The notes below the pieces were generated by a model that saw only the letters and a list, made by a program, of their open reading frames with translations, searched no databases and had not been told where the DNA came from. A stretch of DNA of 64,000 nt from Flavobacteriaceae bacterium NBU2973 (GTDB taxonomy: Bacteria > Bacteroidota > Bacteroidia > Flavobacteriales > Flavobacteriaceae). Location: assembly GCA_026162565.1 (NCBI GenBank), contig JAOEIQ010000006.1, forward strand, positions 124,001-188,000, given 5' to 3'. Within the stretch, counting starts at the first letter, position 1. Each line of letters opens with the position of its first letter. Below, one piece after another: positions 44,519 through 52,864 of the stretch. The translations under genes and the position numbers were made by a program.

Positions 44519-45911
44519 CAAACAACAAAACATACTAATTATAGGAGCAGGTCTTTGTGGTTCATTATTAGCATTGCGTTTAGGACAGCGTGGTTATAAT
44601 GTTACGGTTTATGAAATGCGACCAGATCTTCGATCTACAGATATTTCAGCAGGTCGATCTATCAATTTAGCGTTTTCTAATCGTGGTAATAAGGCTATGA
44701 AATTAGTTGGTATAGAAGATAAAGTTAAAGAGCTCTGCATACCAATGAATGGTCGCATGCTTCATGATAGAGAAGGTATTACGTTTTTATCTAACTACAG
44801 TGGTCGAGAGCATGAATATATAAACTCAATCTCAAGAGGCGAGTTAAACGGCTTATTACTAACAGAGGCTGAAAAACACGAAAACGTAACGATTCATTTT
44901 AAAAAAAAATGTAAATCTGTAGACTTCGAAAAAACCACAGCATTATTTCAAGACTACAATACTAAAGATGAGTTTATTGAAGATGCTGATTGTATAATAG
45001 CTACAGATGGTGCTGGTTCTGCATTGCGTAAAAGTTATTATTTAGAACGGAAATTTCTATTCAGTTTTTCGCAAGACTACCTAACACATGGCTATAAAGA
45101 ATTAAGCATTCTACCTACAAAAGAAGGTGGCTATAAAACTTATAAAAACGCATTACATATTTGGCCAAGAGGAGATTTTATGATTATTGCTTTACCGAAT
45201 CTCGATGGAAGTTTTACAGTAACATTGTTTTTGAGTTATAATGAAGGTGAATACAATTTTAACAACTTGACAACACCAGAAATTGTTACCGAATTTTTCA
45301 AAAAAGAATTTCCTGATGCTTTAGAATTAATGCCGAATTTGGTTGATGATTTTTTTGAAAACCCTACAGCACCTTTAGGCACTGTAAAATGTTCACCTTG
45401 GCATTATAAGGGTAATACATTATTAATGGGAGATTCTGCACACGCTATTGTTCCGTTTTATGGTCAAGGTATGAATGCTTCTTTCGAAGATGTTGTAGAG
45501 TTCGATAAAGTACTCGATCAAAATTTAAATAGTTGGGAAGCTATCTTTACCACATATGAGAAAAATAGAAAAAAAGATACAGATGCCATAGCTGATTTAG
45601 CAATAGATAATTTTCATGAAATGAAAGATCATGTTGGCCAAGCCATCTTTCAAGAGAAACGAAAAATTGAAATGGCATTAGAAGAAAATTTTCCGGATGA
45701 TTATTCTTCGAAATATTCTTTAGTTACATTTAACGAGCATATTGGCTATAGAGAAGCAATGCTTAGAGGTCGTGCTCAAGATAAGGCCATACTTAATATG
45801 TTGGCAGATGGTGTTATTTCAACTACAGATGATATTAATGCCATTTTAGAAAAAGTAAAAACAGAAACAGAAGCTATTCTTGAAGATGATAGAATTGCTG
45901 GACTGAAATAG
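44511..45911 (+). CDS. kmo: Kynurenine 3-monooxygenase
   Basis: A 466-residue FAD monooxygenase. GxGxxG at 12-17 (IIGAGLCGSLLALRLGQRGY), the kmo-type RSINLAFSNRGNKAMKLVG near residues 50-68, DCIIATDGAGSALRKS, and the second FAD motif LLMGDSAHAIVPFYGQGMNASFED near 306-329. A C-terminal part after residue 370 would form the usual membrane-proximal tail. Uses NADPH and oxygen to hydroxylate kynurenine. The next pathway gene is separated by 311 bp of repeats. Confidence 0.96.
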   Translation: MTNKQQNILIIGAGLCGSLLALRLGQRGYNVTVYEMRPDLRSTDISAGRSINLAFSNRGNKAMKLVGIEDKVKELCIPMNGRMLHDREGITFLSNYSGREHEYINSISRGELNGLLLTEAEKHENVTIHFKKKCKSVDFEKTTALFQDYNTKDEFIEDADCIIATDGAGSALRKSYYLERKFLFSFSQDYLTHGYKELSILPTKEGGYKTYKNALHIWPRGDFMIIALPNLDGSFTVTLFLSYNEGEYNFNNLTTPEIVTEFFKKEFPDALELMPNLVDDFFENPTAPLGTVKCSPWHYKGNTLLMGDSAHAIVPFYGQGMNASFEDVVEFDKVLDQNLNSWEAIFTTYEKNRKKDTDAIADLAIDNFHEMKDHVGQAIFQEKRKIEMALEENFPDDYSSKYSLVTFNEHIGYREAMLRGRAQDKAILNMLADGVISTTDDINAILEKVKTETEAILEDDRIAGLK

Positions 45912-45919
45912 ATATGAAA

Positions 45920-46029
45920 CGTCATTACGAGGATTCAGACCTTTACTGTCTGAAGACGTAGTAATCTTATGAATAGAAGTTCTATTAAAAAGATTGCCAC
46001 AGTAAATTAAAAAAATCACTTCGCAATGA
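45920..46029. repeat. Palindromic repeat element, family A, full copy with terminal inverted repeats
   Basis: About 110 bp. Ends CGTCATTACGA and TCGCAATGAT are near-complementary. Internal stems are TTCAGAC / GTCTGAA (45934-45954) and AATAGAA / TTCTATT. The left half matches 13745-13799 in order and sequence. This is a MITE- or REP-like element known in style from many Bacteroidetes genomes; no coding capacity. Confidence 0.7.
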
Positions 46030-46068
46030 TATATAAAATTAATTCGAAGAATTAAAATAATGACCTCA

Positions 46069-46190
46069 TAAAAGTTATTGTTAAATTTGAAAAAAAGAAT
46101 TCGTTTAAAAGCTTCGGCTTGTTCGAATTCAGCTATAGCTGAAAAGGTCGGAAGGTTTAGAATTCGAATAAAAAATTTAGATAACTTTTA
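46069..46190. repeat. Multi-stem palindromic element with a UUCG-type hairpin
   Basis: Outer stem TAAAAGTTAT (46069-46078) / ATAACTTTTA (46181-46190), continued by TAAATTT / AAATTTA; inside, GAATTCG (46097-46103) pairs with CGAATTC (46124-46130) and encloses AAGC-TTCG-GCTT, and next to it is the 12-bp palindrome CAGCTATAGCTG (46130-46141). As RNA this makes a closed branched structure about 33 bases before ridA. Could be a mobile repeat or a structured leader. Confidence 0.6.
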
Positions 46191-46222
46191 TAAAGTCTAG
46201 ATTTTTTGGTTCTTTTTCATCA

Positions 46223-46687
46223 ATGGAAAAAGAACAAACAAAAACAAGAAACATGCAAGACAAAAACAATAAGACTTCTACTTCAGCAGAAAAAAGAGTA
46301 ACACCAAGAGGTGCTTATCCTCACGTAAAAATTGTGGGCGATTTTATTTTTGTATCAGGAACCAGTTCTCGAAGACCAGATAACACAATTGCTGGAGTTG
46401 ATATTATTGATGAGATGGGAACCAAACGTTTAAATATAGAAACGCAAACTCGAGAAGTGTTAAAAAACATTGACAAAAACCTACAAACAGTTGGAGCTAG
46501 TATAAAAGATGTTGTAGATGTATCTACATTTCTGGTTAACATGAATGACTTTGCTGGTTATAACAAAGCTTATGCCGAGTTTTTTGATGCAGCAACTGGA
46601 CCAACCAGAACTACAGTTGCTGTACACCAATTACCACATCCAGATTTAGTAGTAGAAATAAAGGTGACTGCTTATAAAAAAAGATGA
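46223..46687 (+). CDS. RidA-family protein, probable 2-aminomuconate deaminase
   Basis: A 154-residue protein of the RidA/YjgF family with an unusually polar N-terminal extension of about 30 residues (many K, N, Q, T); an ATG at 46253 would remove part of it. Core segments [54 protein letters not shown] (as [17 protein letters not shown]) and [26 protein letters not shown] are typical, with the Arg of GPTRTT. In this cluster the logical reaction is deamination of 2-aminomuconate, as for bacterial NbaF/AmnD; a general enamine deaminase is the alternative. Confidence 0.82.
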   Translation: MEKEQTKTRNMQDKNNKTSTSAEKRVTPRGAYPHVKIVGDFIFVSGTSSRRPDNTIAGVDIIDEMGTKRLNIETQTREVLKNIDKNLQTVGASIKDVVDVSTFLVNMNDFAGYNKAYAEFFDAATGPTRTTVAVHQLPHPDLVVEIKVTAYKKR

Positions 46688-46697
46688 TAACCAATAC

Positions 46698-46799
46698 GTC
46701 AGTTCGAGTATTTTGCAAAGTAAAATGTATCGAGAACTCAATTAGAAACTAAATTACTTCTCGATACAATTTAAATAAATTGAAATTACTCGAAGCGAC
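46698..46799. repeat. Palindromic repeat element, family B (nested TTCGAGTA / TATCGAGAA stems)
   Basis: Outer arms TTCGAGTA (46703-46710) / TACTCGAA (46787-46794) and inner arms TGTATCGAGAA (46726-46736) / TTCTCGATACA (46758-46768) are perfectly complementary, flanked by GTC and GAC. I recognise the style as a dispersed flavobacterial palindrome. It fills most of the gap between ridA and the first DUF6090 gene. Confidence 0.65.
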
Positions 46800-46888
46800 A
46801 ATTTGTAACATTATACTATCTTTAAACACATATAGTTAACCAACCTCAACTCACCATCAACCTAATTTGCTTTCAAAATAGAAAGTGA

Positions 46889-47968
46889 ATGATCAAATTC
46901 TTCCGTCGAATTAGACGCAGACTCCTCTCCGAGAATAAATTTAGTAAGTATCTACTCTATGCTATTGGAGAAATTTTTCTTGTAGTTATTGGTATTATGA
47001 TTGCCCTACAAGCCAACAATTGGAACGAAAAGCGTAAGCTTAATAATACCATTGAAACTCTTATTGATAAAGTTGAAAATGATGTTATTGCTGATATCAA
47101 AGATGTAAATAGTGAAATTTCATTTAATGAAGAGCGAGAACTCATGATGCAACGTATTTTAAAAAAGGAGGTAACGAAAGACGATTATCGCCAGTTTAAA
47201 TATTACGAGATACTCTTTAACTATTCCGATTTTAATCCCAACACCGAAAATTTAGATAAATTATTGGTGTTAGAAGAAGCTGTTAAACCAAAGTATTTAC
47301 CAATTATTAAAGCTATTAAAAGTCTTAAAGGTCGTAAACAATACAAAGATTTAGCTTGGAATGATTTACAAAAAGCATTTACCAACAATATAGATTACTA
47401 TTCTTTAAGTGATAAAGATTTAATTTTTAAAAGAGACTCTAGTAGTATTGAAAAAACAATCAACTTTTATCTCACAGATAGTAACTATATTAATCGAGTA
47501 AATAATTATAGTATCAAAAACCACAACGTTCTATTCGAAGAGAGAATAGCTAGAGCCAGGTTAATTAACATATTAGTACAAATAAAACAAGTAAAGCATC
47601 AATTTAATAAAAATGAGTTATTAAGCTTACTTACTACATTAAACCTTAATCACTATAAAGAAGTTGCTTGTAATAGTACCGCAAAAGATTATCTAAATCT
47701 CAAGGGCACAAGACAAAGACTATTAATTTTCAACACTAGTAAAGATAACTTATCTGTAAAAGTTACAGATAAATACGATAATAAATTAGATGAATTTAAA
47801 TTAAAACCTGGAGTAACTGAAAAACATGAAACTTGGCGTGGAGGTTTACTTAATGGAGGTGACTATTCCAAAGTGATAAGCGTATACAACGATAACAACT
47901 GTATAGCAAAGTTTACTGAAGAACTTAATGGTTATATTATAATTGATAATACAATAGTCAATGATTAA
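46889..47968 (+). CDS. DUF6090 membrane protein, first of four tandem paralogues
   Basis: A 359-residue protein, the longest of the array. Basic N-terminus MIKFFRRIRRRLLSENKFSKYLLYA, then one membrane helix within IGEIFLVVIGIMIALQANNWNE (about 27-45, read here as IGEIFLVVIGIMIALQ), then a long helical periplasmic part and a C-terminal beta-like tail (about 260-359) that the other three copies lack. This N-terminal anchor defines the DUF6090 family of Flavobacteriia; function unknown. Its end overlaps the next copy by 8 bases. Confidence 0.8.
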   Translation: MIKFFRRIRRRLLSENKFSKYLLYAIGEIFLVVIGIMIALQANNWNEKRKLNNTIETLIDKVENDVIADIKDVNSEISFNEERELMMQRILKKEVTKDDYRQFKYYEILFNYSDFNPNTENLDKLLVLEEAVKPKYLPIIKAIKSLKGRKQYKDLAWNDLQKAFTNNIDYYSLSDKDLIFKRDSSSIEKTINFYLTDSNYINRVNNYSIKNHNVLFEERIARARLINILVQIKQVKHQFNKNELLSLLTTLNLNHYKEVACNSTAKDYLNLKGTRQRLLIFNTSKDNLSVKVTDKYDNKLDEFKLKPGVTEKHETWRGGLLNGGDYSKVISVYNDNNCIAKFTEELNGYIIIDNTIVND

Positions 47969-48677
47969 ATTCTTCAGACATATTCGTAAATCATTAATTG
48001 AACAAAATAAAATGGGAAAATACTTTAAATATGCCATTGGCGAAATACTATTGGTAGTTATAGGAATCCTGATTGCTTTACAAATTAATAATTGGAATGA
48101 CATAAGAAAAAACAAAGCCTATGAGAAAGAAATCCTAACGATTATAAATAAAAACCTAATAAGCGATTCTATAAACTTGTCAATTGAATTAAATAAATCC
48201 AGAGTGTCTAACGAGTTAACCAGTAGACTTTTAAAACAAGTGAGTTCAGGATTTATTAGCGATAGTTTGAACAATTGGTTAGGGAAAATAATTTCTTTTG
48301 AACGTTTTAAATCGCAATCCAGTGCCTTTGAAGTTTTAAAATCAAAAGGTATAGATATTATTTCTGATACAGAATTGCAACTCGAGTTAATTAGTTACTA
48401 CGATCAGAGTGTAAATGATATTTATGTAGCGCATAAGGATGTTGAAGAATCTTTCAAAAAAGATTGGGATCCAATAATTCAAGAGGAATTTTCAGATTAC
48501 AGATGGCGTCAATATGCTATTCCAAATGACCCAGAAGCATTTCTTGAAAAAAAACCAATCATTAGTTTTTTAAGGTTTTATAGAGAAAATAGATCTAGCG
48601 GTGAAATTAATTCAGAATTAGCACTAGAAAAAATATCAAAAATCAGAAGGCTATCTAAAAAGTACATTAATGATTAA
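47961..48677 (+). CDS. DUF6090 membrane protein, second paralogue
   Basis: 238 residues. N-terminus MIKFFRHIRKSLIEQNKMGK and helix IGEILLVVIGILIALQINNW are almost the same as in copies three and four, while the rest (LLKQVSSGFISDSLN, FEVLKSKGIDIISDTELQ) shows little resemblance. Predicted topology is a short basic cytoplasmic tail, one helix and a helical periplasmic domain. Overlaps its neighbours by 8 bases on both sides. Confidence 0.8.
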   Translation: MIKFFRHIRKSLIEQNKMGKYFKYAIGEILLVVIGILIALQINNWNDIRKNKAYEKEILTIINKNLISDSINLSIELNKSRVSNELTSRLLKQVSSGFISDSLNNWLGKIISFERFKSQSSAFEVLKSKGIDIISDTELQLELISYYDQSVNDIYVAHKDVEESFKKDWDPIIQEEFSDYRWRQYAIPNDPEAFLEKKPIISFLRFYRENRSSGEINSELALEKISKIRRLSKKYIND

Positions 48678-49407
48678 ATTCTTCAGACATATACGCAAAT
48701 CACTAATCCAAGAAAACAAAATGGGTAAATACTTTAAGTACGCCATTGGTGAAATCTTACTTGTTGTAATTGGAATTCTAATAGCACTTCAAATAAACAA
48801 TTGGAATGAAGCTAGAAAAGCCAAACTAAACGAGTTCGCTAAACTTAACAAACTACTCGAAGATTTAAAGTTAGATTCTATTGCTTTTGATAAAAACATT
48901 AAAGTACTTTCTAAAATAAATGACCTACACCAGCAACTTTATCGTATTGGATTTAAAGGTTCTAAACAATCATTAACCGAAAATCCAAATAGTATTAGAC
49001 AATATGTAACTCTTGAAGCACCCAGCTTAAAAACCTCGCCTCTATTAACCAGTCAACTGAATAATGAAATTATACGAAAAGAACTTATTGATTATAATGA
49101 AGATTTAAACCTTGGAATAATAGAAATGAATGAGTTTGCAAGCATTGTTAAAGATAAAATAAGACCCTATTTAGGCCAGAAAGAAGCCTATAATTTATCC
49201 AGTCAGTTTGAGATTCTAGATGCCGAAAAAGTAAATATGATTACTAAAGAAGACCTTATTAAAATAAGTAAACAAGTTGAATTTCAACAAATTCTATTTG
49301 AAGTAAATCTTAAATTAAAATCCAATTTATACCATATTAAAAATGAAAGTTTAACACGTAATAGCAGACTCCGAAGTTTAATAATTAATGAACTTAACAA
49401 TTATTAA
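48670..49407 (+). CDS. DUF6090 membrane protein, third paralogue
   Basis: 245 residues; N-terminus MIKFFRHIRKSLIQENKMGK and the same helix as copy two. The DNA for this part differs from copy two mostly at third codon positions, so the amino-acid sequence is conserved by selection rather than by recent copying. The C-terminal part (LKTSPLLTSQLNNEIIRKELIDYNED) is its own. Stop overlaps the next start by one base. Confidence 0.8.
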   Translation: MIKFFRHIRKSLIQENKMGKYFKYAIGEILLVVIGILIALQINNWNEARKAKLNEFAKLNKLLEDLKLDSIAFDKNIKVLSKINDLHQQLYRIGFKGSKQSLTENPNSIRQYVTLEAPSLKTSPLLTSQLNNEIIRKELIDYNEDLNLGIIEMNEFASIVKDKIRPYLGQKEAYNLSSQFEILDAEKVNMITKEDLIKISKQVEFQQILFEVNLKLKSNLYHIKNESLTRNSRLRSLIINELNNY

Positions 49408-50144
49408 TGCTAAAATTTTTTCGTCATATACGTCGCTCACTAATCCAAGAAAATGAAATGGGAAAATATTTTAAATACGCCATTGGCGAAATATTGTTGG
49501 TTGTAATAGGAATCCTAATTGCATTACAAATAAATAATTGGAACGAAGAAAAAAAAGCCAGAGACAAAGAGCGACAAGTACTCACAGAAATTATTTCGGA
49601 TTTAGAGTATACAGTATTAGATTTAGATAGAGTTATTAATACAAGAACCAATAACCTTAAGAGAACTATTAATTCTATACAAACTATTATTACTACACTA
49701 GAAAAAGACGATCCATACCATGATTCTTTAGCCTACCATTTTAGAGCAGTCAATGCTTATGACAATATCGATTTCAAAACGAGCGGTTATGAATCTTTGA
49801 TATCCATAGGAACAGATCTCATACAAAATCCGGAACTTCGATCTGCAATTGGAAAATTCCATACCTCTTCAGCTAATAGTACTGAAGGAGCTTTTCAAGA
49901 AGTCCATTTAGATTTTTATAGTTATATGATCGATTATTACAGAAAAAATTTTAATACCGTTTTTGTTAATGAAACTCTAGATAAATTGGTACCTATTGAT
50001 TTTGAAGCCCTCAAAAACGACAAGGAATATATACAATCATTAAAAACTTGGTTAGGCGTTAATATTCCTTATCTCGAGATATTAAATAGCACCAAAGAGG
50101 AAGCTGAACAATTAAAAAAAGACATAGAAGATTATTTGAAATAA
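49407..50144 (+). CDS. DUF6090 membrane protein, fourth paralogue
   Basis: 245 residues; N-terminus MLKFFRHIRRSLIQENEMGK, helix IGEILLVVIGILIALQINNW. The periplasmic part has FKTSGYESLISIGTDLIQNPELRSAIGKFH, which resembles a segment of copy two (FEVLKSKGIDIISDTELQLELISYYD), hinting at a common fold. It ends the array; the inverted repeat of the GIY-YIG unit starts 24 bases later. Confidence 0.8.
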   Translation: MLKFFRHIRRSLIQENEMGKYFKYAIGEILLVVIGILIALQINNWNEEKKARDKERQVLTEIISDLEYTVLDLDRVINTRTNNLKRTINSIQTIITTLEKDDPYHDSLAYHFRAVNAYDNIDFKTSGYESLISIGTDLIQNPELRSAIGKFHTSSANSTEGAFQEVHLDFYSYMIDYYRKNFNTVFVNETLDKLVPIDFEALKNDKEYIQSLKTWLGVNIPYLEILNSTKEEAEQLKKDIEDYLK

Positions 50145-50167
50145 GCTATCTTGTGATTACTAGATAA

Positions 50168-50553
50168 TGTCAGGTCGAGCGCAGTCGAGACCTCAATAAA
50201 TTAAGAAAGTGAACTTATATTATGTATACATACTACAATGTGCAGATGGACTCACATACACTGGTGTTACTAATAATGTGTCTAGAAGATTTGAAGAACA
50301 TCAAAAAGGCTTAAATAAAAACTGTTTTACATATAAAAGAAGACCTCTAAAATTAATTTTTCAACAAGAATTTAACGATATTGAGCAAGCAATTTTCTTT
50401 GAAAAGAAAATAAAAAATTGGAGCGCAAAAAAGAAACTGGCTTTGGCACATGGGGAATATGATTTGTTGCAAATTTTATCTGAATGTAGAAATGCAACAC
50501 ATTCTAAATATAATCCAGACATAAAATAGGTCTCGACTGCGCTCGACCAGACA
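50168..50553. repeat. 26-bp inverted repeats flanking the GIY-YIG gene
   Basis: The left arm (50168-50193) and the right arm (50528-50553) are reverse complements over 26 bp with a single mismatch. Each arm is itself partly palindromic (core TCGAGCGCAGTCGA). The arms exactly bracket the GIY-YIG frame: the right arm overlaps the stop codon and ends three bases before the next ATG. Confidence 0.85.
50209..50529 (+). CDS. GIY-YIG nuclease-domain protein
   Basis: A 106-residue single-domain protein starting at GTG 50209. The GIY-YIG motif appears as YVYILQCADGLTYTGVTNN, with the catalytic-type Arg in SRRFEEH and the Glu in AIFFEKKIKNWS. Small stand-alone GIY-YIG proteins of this type (UPF0213/YhbQ-like) are frequent in Bacteroidetes in multiple copies. 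The perfect inverted repeats around it suggest the gene moves with, or is moved by, the palindromic element. It is unlikely to take part in tryptophan breakdown. Confidence 0.88.
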   Translation: MNLYYVYILQCADGLTYTGVTNNVSRRFEEHQKGLNKNCFTYKRRPLKLIFQQEFNDIEQAIFFEKKIKNWSAKKKLALAHGEYDLLQILSECRNATHSKYNPDIK

Positions 50554-50556
50554 AAA

Positions 50557-51999
50557 ATGGAAAACATTCAAAACTACATAAACGGTCAATTTACAAATCC
50601 AGTTAGCGACGATTGGATAGACAATTACAATCCAGCAAGTGGCGAAGTGTATAGCCAAATTCCTAACTCATCTAAAGATGATGTTGAGAATGCTTACAAA
50701 TCTGCAAAGTCTGCCTTTAAGCAATGGTCTCAAACAACATTAGAAGAGCGCAGCAGAATTATGCTTAAAATTTCAGAACTCATTGAAACAAATTTAGACC
50801 GACTCGCGGAAGCAGAAAGTAAAGACAATGGTAAACCGTTATGGTTAGCAAAAGCTGTAGACATACCGAGAGCCTCTAGTAATTTTCGCTTTTTCGCCAA
50901 TGCCATTACGCAATTTGCAAGCGAAAGCCACGAGAGTGTTGGGCAAAATGCTATAAACTACACGCTGCGCCAACCGATTGGTGTTGTAGGTTGTATCAGT
51001 CCATGGAACCTACCACTCTACCTCTTTACTTGGAAAATTGCACCAGCAATTGCTGCAGGCAACTGTGTAGTCGCTAAACCAAGTGAAGTCACTCCCATGA
51101 CAGCCTATTTACTTGGTGAAATTTGTAATGAAGCAGGTTTACCTAAAGGTGTATTAAACATTGTTCATGGTCTAGGAGGTTCAACTGGTCAAGCCATTGT
51201 AGAGAATCCAGATATTAAAGCCATAAGTTTTACAGGTGGTACAGCAACTGGTGCTCATATTGCTAGAACAGCTGCTCCAATGTTTAAAAAACTATCACTC
51301 GAACTAGGCGGAAAAAACCCAAACATTATTTTTGCAGATTGTGATTATGATGATATGTTAACAACAACGGTACGTTCATCGTTTGCTAATCAAGGACAAA
51401 TATGCTTGTGTGGTAGTCGTATTTTTGTAGAAGATAGTATCTATGAAAAATTTAAAACAGATTTTGTAGATCGAGTTAAACACTTAAAAGTTGGACATCC
51501 TTCTAATGCAGACACTAAAGTTGGCGCTTTAGTCTCTAAACCACATTTGAAGAAAGTAATGAGTTATATTGATATTGCCAAAGATGAAGGTGGCACCATT
51601 TTGTGTGGAGGTAATAGAATTACAATTGAAGGTTACGAAGATGGTTATTATTTACAACCCACTGTTATCGAAGTACTTTCCGACGAATGTCGTGTTAATC
51701 AAGAAGAAATATTTGGTCCTGTCGTAACAATAATGTCTTTTAGTTCTGAACAAGAGGTTTTAGCTATGGCTAATAAAGTGGACTATGGATTATCTGCTAC
51801 CTTATGGACTAACGATTTAAAACGCACCATGCGAATGAGTACCCAGTTACAAGCAGGCATTATTTGGGTAAATACCTGGCTCATGCGAGATTTACGGACG
51901 CCATTTGGTGGTGTAAAAAATTCTGGTGTTGGTCGTGAAGGAGGTTTTGAAGCTCTACGCTTTTTTACCGAAGCAAAAAATGTATGTATAAAATATTAA
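50557..51999 (+). CDS. 2-aminomuconate semialdehyde dehydrogenase-type aldehyde dehydrogenase
   Basis: A 480-residue NAD-dependent ALDH. Active-site features: CISPWNLPLYLFTWKIAP, the glycine loop SFTGGTATGAHIA (about 227-239), LELGGKNPNIIFADCD with the general base Glu, and the nucleophilic cysteine in NQGQICLCGSRIFVE (about 283-297). The QICLCGSR variant is seen in the 2-hydroxymuconic and 2-aminomuconic semialdehyde group, which agrees with its place between RidA and haaO. The ATG lies three bases after the inverted repeat. Confidence 0.9.
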   Translation: MENIQNYINGQFTNPVSDDWIDNYNPASGEVYSQIPNSSKDDVENAYKSAKSAFKQWSQTTLEERSRIMLKISELIETNLDRLAEAESKDNGKPLWLAKAVDIPRASSNFRFFANAITQFASESHESVGQNAINYTLRQPIGVVGCISPWNLPLYLFTWKIAPAIAAGNCVVAKPSEVTPMTAYLLGEICNEAGLPKGVLNIVHGLGGSTGQAIVENPDIKAISFTGGTATGAHIARTAAPMFKKLSLELGGKNPNIIFADCDYDDMLTTTVRSSFANQGQICLCGSRIFVEDSIYEKFKTDFVDRVKHLKVGHPSNADTKVGALVSKPHLKKVMSYIDIAKDEGGTILCGGNRITIEGYEDGYYLQPTVIEVLSDECRVNQEEIFGPVVTIMSFSSEQEVLAMANKVDYGLSATLWTNDLKRTMRMSTQLQAGIIWVNTWLMRDLRTPFGGVKNSGVGREGGFEALRFFTEAKNVCIKY

Positions 52000-52002
52000 A
52001 AG

Positions 52003-52079
52003 AACACAGAAAAAAGAGCAAAGAAAAGAGACTGATTTAAAGTCTATTCTCTCTATTCTTTTTTCTATTATCTAAAAAA
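52003..52079. repeat. Purine/pyrimidine-biased inverted repeat between ALDH and SDR genes
   Basis: Left arm AGAAAAAAGAGCAAAGAAAA, right arm TTCTCTCTATTCTTTTTTCT around GAGACTGATTTAAAGTCT. Same build, size and stop-to-ATG position as the element at 433-514. Confidence 0.5.
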
Positions 52080-52862
52080 ATGGATTTAAAACTAAACAAC
52101 AAATATGCATTAGTTTGTGGAAGCACAGCTGGAATTGGAAAAGCAACAGCAATTGCTTTAGCAGAAGAAGGTGTTAATATCACATTAATTGCTCGAAATG
52201 AAGACAAATTAAAAACAGCTCTAGCTGAACTACCGTCACACAGAAATCACAACTATATTGTAGCCGATTTTTCTAACCCTTTAGAATTACAACACAAAGT
52301 GTCTGAATATATTTCAAATAATCATGGCTTTCATATTTTAGTTAACAATACAGGAGGTCCAAAAGGAGGTCCAGTATTTTCGGCTGAATTAGATGAATTT
52401 GAGAGTGCTTTTACGCAACACTTAAAGTGTAATCATGTGTTAGCACAAACTCTTGTGCCTTTTATGAAAGAGGAGAATTTTGGTCGTATTATAAATGTTA
52501 TTTCAACCTCTGTAAAACAGCCTCTTGATGGTTTAGGAGTTAGTAATACCATAAGAGGTGCTGTAGCCAATTGGAGTAAAACTTTAGCTAACGAATTAGG
52601 GCAATTTGGTATTACAGTAAATAATGTACTTCCGGGTGCAACAGGAACCGAGCGATTAACACAAATTATAAAAAACAAATCTGCAAAGACTGGAAAAACT
52701 GAAGAAGAAGTTTCAGATGCAATGAAAAAGGCAATTCCAGCAAAACGTTTTGCTAGACCAGAAGAAACAGCTAACGCTATAACCTTTTTAGCTAGTGAAT
52801 GTGCAAGTTATATAAATGGCATAAATCTGCCTGTAGATGGCGGACGAACAAAAAGTTTATAA
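52080..52862 (+). CDS. SDR-family protein lacking the catalytic Tyr/Lys
   Basis: A 260-residue Rossmann protein with cofactor motif CGSTAGIGKATA (13-24), LVNNTGGP (88-95) and the C-terminal INLPVDGGR. The active-site YxxxK that should follow Ser144 is replaced by SNTIR at 155-159, so Ser155 stands in for Tyr and Arg159 for Lys. A classical ketoreductase is therefore doubtful. Located between the ALDH and dioxygenase genes, it may act on a pathway side product or have a non-redox role. Confidence 0.85.
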   Translation: MDLKLNNKYALVCGSTAGIGKATAIALAEEGVNITLIARNEDKLKTALAELPSHRNHNYIVADFSNPLELQHKVSEYISNNHGFHILVNNTGGPKGGPVFSAELDEFESAFTQHLKCNHVLAQTLVPFMKEENFGRIINVISTSVKQPLDGLGVSNTIRGAVANWSKTLANELGQFGITVNNVLPGATGTERLTQIIKNKSAKTGKTEEEVSDAMKKAIPAKRFARPEETANAITFLASECASYINGINLPVDGGRTKSL

Positions 52863-52864
52863 AT

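Larger units (their letters stand above)
45912..46222. other. 311-bp gene-free stretch filled with two palindromic elements
   Basis: No coding potential is apparent. It contains the full family A repeat (45920-46029) and a second, unrelated nested hairpin element (46069-46190), and a third small hairpin GTTCTTTTTC / GAAAAAGAAC that covers the ridA start codon at 46223. Confidence 0.7.

Noticed and set aside
46223-46252. Shorter start for the RidA protein at ATG 46253
   Set aside because: Both starts are possible; the upstream ATG was kept as it is in frame and open, but the first 10 residues are not conserved-looking.
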